Position numbers and translations under genes: made by a program
The notes under the pieces: model-generated
The model's database searches: none
The model's input: the letters and a program-made list of their open reading frames with translations, nothing else
Told to the model about the DNA's origin: nothing
From: Geothermovivens sp964644845
GTDB lineage: Bacteria; Zhuqueibacterota; Zhuqueibacteria; Oleimicrobiales; Geothermoviventaceae
Length of the DNA stretch: 49,712 nucleotides
Assembly (NCBI GenBank): GCA_964644845.1
Contig: CAZXXS010000053.1
Span: 1 to 49,712 of the forward strand
Direction: 5' to 3'
Part shown: one piece after another, positions 42,931 to 49,712 of the stretch
Layout: each line of letters begins with the position of its first letter
Numbering within the stretch: the first letter of the stretch is position 1

Positions 42931-45468
42931 GTGATTTCCATTCGCAGCAAAGGAGCTCTGGTCTTCGTGGCGGCCTGCCTGCTCTCCCAACCCGCGCAGC
43001 CCCAAATTCCGGAAACCGGTCTGATCATCCACAACTGGCAGGTCGTAGGCCCTTTTCAGGCAGCCCCTCGAGACCTCAGCCTGGACTACCTTCTCCCTTA
43101 CGGTGGAGAGAACCGAATTCGGCCGACCGCCGACCAGGTCTTCTACTCGATGCACCCCGACAGCGGTCTGGTGCGCTGGTTTAGTCTCCACACAGACACC
43201 AGCCTCGTGCAGGTGCAGTACCCACGGGTCAACTGGGGTTTCCTGGACAGCATTTACGGGTCACGAGGCTTGATCAACGTCGGCTACGCGTACGCAGAAT
43301 TCGACCTCCCTGAGAACTGTACGGCCCTGGCCGCACCGCGCCGCATCTCGATGTTCTACGTGAACGGGACGCCCTACGAAGCTGAACCCTACAGCTACGA
43401 CTTCGCTCGCATCCCGGTTGCCCTTCGGAAAGGACGGAACCGGATTCTGATTCGATTTTCCGCCTGGGGCGACGGTTTCTTCGGCTTCAAACTGCTCCCA
43501 GCACGCGCTCCAGTGATCACGCTGAACGATTTCACCAAACCGGACCTCGTGGTCGGGCAAAAGCTGAAGGAAGGATGGCTGGGCGTTACGATCGTCAACA
43601 CCACGCGTCGCTGGGCTACGGACGTGGAACTCCGGCTCGGTTCAACGAAATTTTTCCGGGCAGAGCCTGTCTGCGTTCCCCCGATCCCGCCCCTCGGCAT
43701 TTTGAAAGTCCCGTTCCACTTCTCCCAGACTCGGCGCTGCCCGGCCGAATCGACGCGTTTGGCTTTGCCGCTTACCCTTCGCCAGGAAGGGCGGGATGTG
43801 TGGCACGCTTCCGCTCTCCTGGCCGTCCGCAAGCCAACTGACGTCATCGACGTTACCTTCCTCTCGCGGTTGGACAGCTCCGTGCAGATGTACGCAGTGC
43901 GCTACCCTAAACACTTTGCCCCCAACAGAACCTACGCGCTCATCCTCGCTTTGCACGGGGCGGGAAGCAGCGCCCACGGCCAGTGTGCTGCCTACACTGC
44001 CAAGGACTGGGCGTTTGTGGTAGCACCGACCAACCGACGCAACTACGGCTTCGATTGGCAGGACTGGGGTCGACTCGATCTGTACGAGGTCCTGGCTCTC
44101 GTGGAAAAGCGTTTCCGAATCGACTCCAATCGCATTTACCTCTCCGGAGCCAGCATGGGTGGTCAGGGTACGTGGCACAACGGGCTTCACGATCCTTCGC
44201 GCTTCGCCGCACTGGCCCCCACGGCAGGCTGGACGAGCTTCCAGATCTACACTCCTTTCTTCTTGCAACGGAGCGAACTCCTGGCCTCGCCTACACTTCT
44301 CCAGTACCGCGACCGCCAGCTTCTCGACTGCAACAACCCTTATTTTGCCGTGAACGCGCTTCACCTGCCCGTGGTCATTACTCAAGGTGGCGCAGACGAC
44401 AACGTACCTCCCATCCACGCCCGGATCTACCAGTTTGTGCTGAAAGATTTGGGCTACACCGTCAAGTACCGGGAGATTCCCGGAAAGCCACACTGGTGGT
44501 CCGATCCGAAAGTGGATGGCGTTGGGGCCGATTGCGTGGACAATCCGGAGATCATGAACTTTCTGAAGGCCCACAAGCGCGATCCTTTCCCCAAAGAGGT
44601 TCGCTTCCGATGCGTGGACCTTTCGATCAACAATCGCGCCTACTGGGTCACGGTGGACGAACAACAGCGCGTTTTTGCGGCAACGGACATCCACGCGCGG
44701 CTTCGTGCCGACACTGTGTTTGTGCAGACCACCAACGTGGCCCAATTGACTCTCACGCTGGACTCATCCTGGTTTCCGCACCGGCAGGTAACCGTGGTCT
44801 GGAACGGACGGGTCTTTCGCCGCCACCTGCGGAAAGGGCGAACGCATGTCACACTCCGACACAACCAGAACCCAAACCCTCCCCCTGCTCTTCGGAAAAC
44901 CCCATCCCTTTACGGTCCGGTGAAAGCCGCCTTCTTTCAACCGTTCCTGCTGGTCTACGGGACCCAGGGACGCCCGGAAGAAACCGACGTTCTGCTGAAC
45001 AACACGCGTCGACTGGCGATCCGTTTCTGGCGCCGAGCAAATGGGTTTGCACGTGTAGTGCCGGACACAGCCCTCACAGAAGCTCAAATCCGCAGCCACA
45101 ACCTAATCCTGATCGGAGGGCCAACGCGGAACGTTGTGACGCAGCGTGTGAACGCACGTCTTCCCGTGCGGATCACGCCGGACGGCGTAAGCGTGGGTGA
45201 ACAGCACCTTCGCGGACGAGATCTGGCCGTTGTGGAAGTGTACCCCAATCCGCTGGCTCCCGAACACCTCGTGGCCATTTTCGCAGGCACTTCTCCGAAA
45301 GCCGAAGCAACCACATTGTTATTTCAACCCATTTATTCGGCCTCGGGGGTGCCGGATTTCGTTGTGTTTGGACCGGAAGTCAAGCGCAAGGGTTGGGGAG
45401 GTGTCCGAGCGGCAGGCTACTTCTCGACGACCTGGGATCTGGGTAACGGCGATTACGAGATCCGTTAG
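42931..45468 (+). CDS. Large secreted alpha/beta-hydrolase (serine peptidase/esterase)
   Basis: An 845-residue exported hydrolase. The GTG at 42931 follows GCAGGAGG, and a signal peptide (LVFVAACLLSQPAQ) precedes the mature chain. Residues about 25-300 are beta-rich, including a segment FYVNGTPYEAEPY like jelly-roll domains. Residues about 310-550 form an alpha/beta-hydrolase with the oxyanion region LALHGAGSSAHG, the nucleophile in SGASMGGQGTW (Ser408), Asp489/Asp490 in QGGADDNVP and His521 in PGKPHWW. The pattern fits prolyl-oligopeptidase (S9)-like peptidases and polysaccharide/feruloyl esterases. The C-terminal 290 residues are another beta-rich domain without a recognisable sorting tail. 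The substrate may be a plant polysaccharide ester or peptide. Confidence 0.85.
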   Translation: MISIRSKGALVFVAACLLSQPAQPQIPETGLIIHNWQVVGPFQAAPRDLSLDYLLPYGGENRIRPTADQVFYSMHPDSGLVRWFSLHTDTSLVQVQYPRVNWGFLDSIYGSRGLINVGYAYAEFDLPENCTALAAPRRISMFYVNGTPYEAEPYSYDFARIPVALRKGRNRILIRFSAWGDGFFGFKLLPARAPVITLNDFTKPDLVVGQKLKEGWLGVTIVNTTRRWATDVELRLGSTKFFRAEPVCVPPIPPLGILKVPFHFSQTRRCPAESTRLALPLTLRQEGRDVWHASALLAVRKPTDVIDVTFLSRLDSSVQMYAVRYPKHFAPNRTYALILALHGAGSSAHGQCAAYTAKDWAFVVAPTNRRNYGFDWQDWGRLDLYEVLALVEKRFRIDSNRIYLSGASMGGQGTWHNGLHDPSRFAALAPTAGWTSFQIYTPFFLQRSELLASPTLLQYRDRQLLDCNNPYFAVNALHLPVVITQGGADDNVPPIHARIYQFVLKDLGYTVKYREIPGKPHWWSDPKVDGVGADCVDNPEIMNFLKAHKRDPFPKEVRFRCVDLSINNRAYWVTVDEQQRVFAATDIHARLRADTVFVQTTNVAQLTLTLDSSWFPHRQVTVVWNGRVFRRHLRKGRTHVTLRHNQNPNPPPALRKTPSLYGPVKAAFFQPFLLVYGTQGRPEETDVLLNNTRRLAIRFWRRANGFARVVPDTALTEAQIRSHNLILIGGPTRNVVTQRVNARLPVRITPDGVSVGEQHLRGRDLAVVEVYPNPLAPEHLVAIFAGTSPKAEATTLLFQPIYSASGVPDFVVFGPEVKRKGWGGVRAAGYFSTTWDLGNGDYEIR

Positions 45469-45530
45469 GGAAAAACAAAGGCCACCGGGAAATCCCCCGC
45501 TTGAAAGGCAGAAGGACGGCTGGAGACAGC

Positions 45531-45561
45531 AAAAGGGAAACAGTGCACACGTCTCCCTTTT
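45531..45561. terminator. Bidirectional hairpin between convergent genes
   Basis: AAAAGGGA (45531-45538) pairs perfectly with TCCCTTTT (45554-45561). It lies between the ends of the convergent esterase and YedF-like genes. The stem itself supplies A and T runs on both strands, so it may stop transcription from either side. Confidence 0.45.
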
Positions 45562-45656
45562 CCCTTCCAACCTCGCTTCCGAGGGGAGGGACAAACGGTT
45601 CGCGATGAAAGCCAGGACCAAAAGGTTTCGTTCAACCAGCCCGGCTGAGAACCCGA

Positions 45657-45989
45657 TCAGGCAGTGATGACCGAGTCGGCCCGAAGCTGGAGATCGACGA
45701 TCTCGTCCATTCCGCTCACACGGCCAATCAGGATTTTGTCTGTGAGCTGAAAGTACGAAGCACAGGTCCCGCAAGCCACGAGGTCTACACCCGCGTCACG
45801 GAGCGCTGTGAGCACCTCAAGCACGGCGCCCCCGGCAGTGAGCAATTTGACGCCGGTGTTGTAGAAAATGATGGCATCCGGTTTTTTGGCATGCTTCCAA
45901 AGACTGTTTAGGAACTTAACCATGAGCTGCCGCCCCAGCTCGTCGTCCCCTCGTCCCAAGGCCTCCGACGCGACGACAACAACCTGCAT
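45657..45989 (-). CDS. DsrE-family protein, YedF C-terminal-domain type
   Basis: A 110-residue DsrE/DsrF-fold protein. It matches the C-terminal domain of YedF-type proteins block by block: GRGDDELGRQLMVKFL, IIFYNTGVKLL, GVDLVACGTCASYF with Cys73 and Cys76, and GRVSGMDEIVDL. YedF proteins usually carry an additional N-terminal TusA domain and are linked with sulfur transfer or selenium metabolism; here the TusA part is absent. The ATG at 45989 follows AAGGAGGACGG. It is a single gene upstream of the convergent terminator. The partner sulfurtransferase is not in the window. Confidence 0.85.
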   Translation of the reverse strand: MQVVVVASEALGRGDDELGRQLMVKFLNSLWKHAKKPDAIIFYNTGVKLLTAGGAVLEVLTALRDAGVDLVACGTCASYFQLTDKILIGRVSGMDEIVDLQLRADSVITA

Positions 45990-46269
45990 CCGTCCTCCTT
46001 ATTTCTAAGGTTTCTCTTTGTTGTTTTGACCGCTCAAAAGCCGGCCGTCAGGCACCGCTCCTACTCGCCCGGCTGTGCACACACAGGTCATCTGAGCGTG
46101 TGGACTCTACCCCAGGGCTGGGCCGGTCCGCACCTTTCGAAGCGAGGAGGAAACACCCTTCTCCTACAACCGGTCCCCGCAGCAGTCGCACAAAGGGCTT
46201 CGCGAGTACACACCCCGGTCTCCGACTCTACGAGCGCGCGCTTAGTGTCTCCAGGGGTCGAGCTCGTTT

Positions 46270-47130
46270 TCAGCTCTTCAGACCGGTCAAGGTAACGCCC
46301 TGGACGAAATACCTTTGACTGAAGAAAAACACGAGCAACGGTGGGATGGCCATCGCTACGGAGCCGGCCATGATGTACTCCCACCGTGTAAAGTACTCAC
46401 CGTAAGACCGGAAAAGCTGTAGCCCCAAAGCGAGAGGGTACATGTCGGTCTTTTGCAAGTAGATTAAAGGCAGGAAAAAGTCGTTCCAAGACCACATGAA
46501 CACGAAAATGGACATCGCAGCTAAAGCGGGTTTTGACAAGGGCAGAATGATCCGCCAGAAGATCGTGAAAGTCGAAGCGCCGTCGATTCGGGCTGATTCG
46601 TCCAGTTCCAGAGGGATACCCAGGAAAAACTGCCGCAACATGAAGATGTAGAACGGGACGCCGAAAAACGACGGCACAATCAAAGGCTTGAAGGTGTTGA
46701 CCCAGTGAATCTTGGCGAAAGCGATGTACAGTGGGATGATTGTAACTTGAAACGGGAGCATCATTGTGGACAGCATGACTACAAAGAGCACGTTGCGCCC
46801 CCGGGCCCGCAGTCGCGCGAACGCAAAAGCGACCACTGAGCAAGAAAGCAGTAGAGGTACCAAGCGTCCAACCGTCAGCACGATGGTGTTCCGGAAAAAA
46901 GTGGTAAACGGCAGCGCCTGCCACGTCTCCAGGTAGTTGCGGAAACGCAAGACTTTCGGAATCCACACCGGCGGGTAGCTGAGAACTTCCGTCTCGGTCA
47001 TGAGGGAGCTGATCACCATCCAGTAAAACGGGATCAACATAACCACGGCCCCGGCGATCAGCAGCCCGTACACCAAGCCCCGGCCGAGACGGCGTCGCCA
47101 GCGGATGCTGTGAGAAGGCACGAGTGCCAC
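46270..47130 (-). CDS. Carbohydrate ABC transporter permease, MalG type
   Basis: Inner-membrane permease of 286 residues with six predicted helices. The cytosolic coupling loop (EAA motif) reads DESARIDGASTFTIFWRIILPLSKPAL. The C-terminal FVQGVTLTGLKS is characteristic of MalG/CUT1 permeases. The GTG start at 47130 lies three bases after the MalF stop and has AGAGG seven bases upstream, indicating coupled translation. It would pair with the MalF-type permease at 47134-48036 to import an oligosaccharide. Confidence 0.9.
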   Translation of the reverse strand: MALVPSHSIRWRRRLGRGLVYGLLIAGAVVMLIPFYWMVISSLMTETEVLSYPPVWIPKVLRFRNYLETWQALPFTTFFRNTIVLTVGRLVPLLLSCSVVAFAFARLRARGRNVLFVVMLSTMMLPFQVTIIPLYIAFAKIHWVNTFKPLIVPSFFGVPFYIFMLRQFFLGIPLELDESARIDGASTFTIFWRIILPLSKPALAAMSIFVFMWSWNDFFLPLIYLQKTDMYPLALGLQLFRSYGEYFTRWEYIMAGSVAMAIPPLLVFFFSQRYFVQGVTLTGLKS

Positions 47131-47133
47131 GTC

Positions 47134-48036
47134 TTACCTCTGCGCCTCGTAGTAAACCCACATCGTGGAGGAACGAATGATCAACAGCGTGACAGCGAGA
47201 ATAATCACAAACAGAACCCAGGCCAGCGCGGAGGCGTAGCCCATTCGCAAGTACTCAAAGCCGTTGCGGTACAGGTAAAGGACGTAAAAAAGCGTCGCGT
47301 TGTTCGGGCGACCATCGGTTAGTAAGTACCCCTGCGTGAACACCTGGAAGGTGCCGATGGTCCCCATCACGAAGTTGAAGAAAATGACCGGGCTCAGCAT
47401 GGGCAGAGTGATGTGGCGAAACTTGCCCCACGCCCCAGACCCATCGATTTCTGCCGCCTCGTAAAGCGAGTGCGGAATGCCTTGCAATCCGGCGAGAAAA
47501 ATGATCATGCTCGTCCCGAAGCTTCCCCACAAGCTCATGAGCATGATGGACGGAAGAGCCAGGCGCTCACTGGTCAGCCAGTTCTGCGGCGGAATGCCCA
47601 GAAGACCCACAAAAAAGTTGAGAATTCCCTCGGGACTGAGAATCCACAGCCAGAGCAGTGAACTGGCCACGATGGGCAACACCGTGGGCAGGTAGAAAAT
47701 GGTGCGGAATAAGCCGAGCATCCGGACCTTCTGGTTGAGCAAAATCGACACGAGCATCGACAACGTGAGTTGCACCGGTACAAGCACAAACGTGTACACA
47801 GCGGTCACGCGCAGGGATTTCCAAAAGAGCGGGTCTTCTTTGAACATGTGCACGTAGTTCTGAAAACCTACCCACTTGGGCGGCGTGATGATGTCCCATT
47901 TCGTGAAACTGATCACGATGGAGGCTACCATCGGACCAATTACAAATAGAATTAGCCCGAGCCACCAGGGCGACGTGAAAATGTAGAAATCGCGCTCTTC
48001 GCGCCGGGCGAGTCCACCCCGCCGCGGACGAGACAT
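47134..48036 (-). CDS. Carbohydrate ABC transporter permease, MalF type
   Basis: Inner-membrane permease of 300 residues (CUT1 family). It begins with a short basic tail, then FTSPWWLGLILFVIGPMVASIVISFTKW, the usual first helix. The EAA loop is EAAEIDGSGAWGKFRHITLPMLSP, and YPPTLP-like segments precede it. The ATG at 48036 has only a weak site (GGCGGAC). A GTG at 48087 with GGAG is an alternative that would add 17 residues. The stop lies three bases before the MalG-type start. It is the second gene of the importer operon. Confidence 0.9.
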   Translation of the reverse strand: MSRPRRGGLARREERDFYIFTSPWWLGLILFVIGPMVASIVISFTKWDIITPPKWVGFQNYVHMFKEDPLFWKSLRVTAVYTFVLVPVQLTLSMLVSILLNQKVRMLGLFRTIFYLPTVLPIVASSLLWLWILSPEGILNFFVGLLGIPPQNWLTSERLALPSIMLMSLWGSFGTSMIIFLAGLQGIPHSLYEAAEIDGSGAWGKFRHITLPMLSPVIFFNFVMGTIGTFQVFTQGYLLTDGRPNNATLFYVLYLYRNGFEYLRMGYASALAWVLFVIILAVTLLIIRSSTMWVYYEAQR

Positions 48037-48248
48037 TTTGTCCGCCGTCAGGCTGCGCACTCGGGTTTCATTGTTCTGTTTGAACACCCGTTCTCCGTCA
48101 GTCTCCTTGCGTGCGACCTTTACCCTGTTTGCGCCGTACCCTTTTCGACCCGCAAATGACCTGCTTGCACCACTCCGCACGTTTCAGCAGGGGGAAAAAC
48201 AAGCCCTCTTTCGCAGAAGGTTTCTTTTCCGAGAAATGCACTCCGGGA

Positions 48249-49568
48249 CTACGGCTGGCCAGCGAACGCTTCGTCCAGAATTCGCTGAACTTTCGGTTGA
48301 GCTTCTGCCAGGGCCTCGGCGGCCGTCTTCTGCCCCATTCGGATCATCTGCCAGACATCACGCGTGAGATAGTTGTTCGCTTCTGTGGGAATGATGGGCA
48401 TCACCGAAGGCGGCTTTTTGAGGACCTGTTGCGCCACGTCGAAAAAAACATCGAAATGCGGTGGCGCCAGGTCGGGGTCCATCCACAGCTCTTTGTGCTG
48501 GATCAGCCGCTTGAGCATTGGGATGTCAAAGCCGAGACGCGACCAAATGATTCGCGCAGGTTCACTCCACATGTAGCTCAGCCACTTGTAGGCTGCCTCA
48601 GGATGAGGACATTTGGCCCAGATTCCCGTGATCGCGCTGGCCGAAAACGTACTGCGTCCACCGGGCTCTGTGGGCGGAGGAGCCACGTCGTAGGGATCCT
48701 CCATGCCTCGAAGCCGCGCAACCATCCAAGGGCCACAGTGCATCATCGACACCTTGCCACGCTTGAAATCCTGCCACGCAGGGCTCATGCCGGCCAATTC
48801 TTCCGGGGAAACACCCGGGGCTACATGGTGAACCAGAGCAAGGTCCGCGGCTCGTTGCAGTCCTTCCACCGTACGGGGTTCCGTCAGTTGCGCCACGCGA
48901 AAATTGGAACGAAACGGCTCTCCACCGTTGATCGTGATGTACAGCCACATGATCCACTCACCGTACATCCGGTACCCCCAGCGAGTGACGTGCCCCGAAG
49001 CATCGCGCCGCGTGAGCACTTTGCAACAGTGCACAAACGTGTCCCAGTTCCAGTTGCCCTCAGCCGCGTACTCATTCGGAGTCTTGAGACCAGCTTCGCG
49101 GAAATGCCGCACGTTGTAGAACAGCACCAACGGTCCCAGGGCGGATGGCACGTTGTACGTCTTACCGTTCCATTTGCCCAGTTCCAGGACGCCGGGAACA
49201 AAATCGTCCGGGTTGAAATTGGGATCCCTGGCCAGAAAGTCATCAATGGGCCGGAGCACCCCTTTGGGAATCATGTCAGCGATTTGGACGGTGAAGACGT
49301 CCGGCGCAATGTCCGCGGCCAGGAGGGCCAGGATCTTTTCCTGGTACTTGAGAGGAATGAGTTGCAGCTTGACCTGGATCTCGGGGTGGCGTTTCTCGAA
49401 GTCAGCGATCAACTCTTCCCACGCGTGCCGCTCGGCTACACCACCCCAGATTGCGAACGTAACGACCGTCTTGTCCGGCGGAGGACTTTCGGGACGGTAA
49501 ACAAAAAACGCCCAGACTGTGGAAGCAACAATCAAGAACCAGAGAACAACCTGGGCGAGTTTCTTCAT
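48249..49568 (-). CDS. Carbohydrate ABC transporter substrate-binding protein (MalE-type)
   Basis: Extracellular solute-binding protein family 1, 439 residues. The N terminus MKKLAQVVLWFLIVASTVWA is a signal or membrane-anchor helix without a lipobox cysteine, so it may remain membrane-tethered. Typical stretches are VVTFAIWGGVAERHAWEEL, FEKRHPEIQVKLQLIP, IAPDVFTVQIADMI, LGPLVLFYNVRHFREAGL, and the C-terminal AYKWLSYMWSEPARI. The start at 49568 is favoured because the frame further upstream is not signal-like; its ribosome binding site is weak. It precedes the two permease genes by about 210 bases. The imported sugar cannot be named. Confidence 0.85.
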   Translation of the reverse strand: MKKLAQVVLWFLIVASTVWAFFVYRPESPPPDKTVVTFAIWGGVAERHAWEELIADFEKRHPEIQVKLQLIPLKYQEKILALLAADIAPDVFTVQIADMIPKGVLRPIDDFLARDPNFNPDDFVPGVLELGKWNGKTYNVPSALGPLVLFYNVRHFREAGLKTPNEYAAEGNWNWDTFVHCCKVLTRRDASGHVTRWGYRMYGEWIMWLYITINGGEPFRSNFRVAQLTEPRTVEGLQRAADLALVHHVAPGVSPEELAGMSPAWQDFKRGKVSMMHCGPWMVARLRGMEDPYDVAPPPTEPGGRSTFSASAITGIWAKCPHPEAAYKWLSYMWSEPARIIWSRLGFDIPMLKRLIQHKELWMDPDLAPPHFDVFFDVAQQVLKKPPSVMPIIPTEANNYLTRDVWQMIRMGQKTAAEALAEAQPKVQRILDEAFAGQP

Positions 49569-49712
49569 GGTGAAATCGATCCGTGTGTTCGGGGGTTCGG
49601 GTCCGTGTGCTACGCCACCGCGGATGAGTCGTGCCGCCGGCCGAGGAAAACAAACCCTCCGCCGCAGCGAACTCAAAAGCGTGTGGCAGAATGGTTCGCG
49701 GCCTGGCAGCGC
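49569..49712. other. Upstream region of the ABC importer, cut by the window edge
   Basis: The last 144 bases should contain the importer's promoter. No clear boxes or gene are visible before the edge. Confidence 0.4.

Noticed and set aside
1..49712. CRISPR arrays, tRNA or rRNA genes, transposases, phage genes
   Set aside because: I looked for regularly spaced repeats, T-loop motifs such as GGTTCGAATCC on both strands, and transposase or integrase motifs, and found none that I could support.

Overview
The window looks like chromosomal DNA from a thermophilic, Gram-negative member of the FCB (Fibrobacteres-Chlorobi-Bacteroidetes) side of the bacterial tree, possibly a KSB1- or Calditrichota-like lineage. 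Five things support this. Two exported proteins end in the Pro-Asn-Pro-Phe beta-sandwich tail (type IX-sorting or FlgD-like) common in that group. There is a PorV/PorQ-like outer-membrane protein. The primary-type sigma factor is short (289 aa) and resembles the Bacteroidetes form. Two or three promoters read as TTG-N19/20-TAnnTTTG. A double-thioredoxin protein disulfide oxidoreductase is typical of hot environments. The phylum is an inference. Non-ATG starts with good ribosome binding sites are frequent, and coding density is modest, with several 0.4-1 kb gaps.

1-10.1 kb, all minus strand: the N-terminal part of an MFS transporter cut by the window edge, an aspartase/fumarase-family lyase, an extremely proline-rich lipoprotein, an ArsB/NhaD-type anion transporter translationally coupled to a second proline-rich exported protein, an MBL-fold hydrolase, dodecin, the primary-type sigma factor, and a ferritin-like diiron protein.

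10.6-22.1 kb, all minus strand: this looks like a carbohydrate-use region. Reading with transcription, it has an exported GH116 glycosidase behind a clear promoter and operator-like palindrome, a secreted beta-propeller/M23-like protein with a sorting tail, and then a tight cluster. The cluster is an RbsB-type sugar-binding lipoprotein, a PfkB kinase, an unknown barrel-like protein, a DUF4254 protein, a PdxA-like dehydrogenase and a second PfkB (FruK/LacC-type) kinase, with 4- and 8-base gene overlaps. A plausible reading is import and phosphorylation of a sugar or sugar acid followed by PdxA-type oxidation. The substrate cannot be told from sequence.

23.0-29.6 kb, plus strand: a PAS sensor kinase, dUTPase, a SAM methyltransferase, a 28-aa membrane microprotein followed by a nested hairpin, the protein disulfide oxidoreductase with a strong terminator, and an outer-membrane beta-barrel protein.

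29.7-45.5 kb, plus strand: a giant 2771-aa exported protein with about 22 carboxypeptidase-regulatory-like repeats and a FlgD-like tail, lying between the beta-barrel protein and a PorV/PorQ-like protein. After it come a secreted beta-propeller transglutaminase, a four-helix-bundle (S23/IVP) gene flanked by an 11-bp inverted repeat, a PAP2 phosphatase and a large secreted serine esterase/peptidase.

45.6-49.7 kb, minus strand: a YedF-like DsrE protein and a three-gene carbohydrate ABC importer (binding protein, MalF, MalG) without an ATPase gene.
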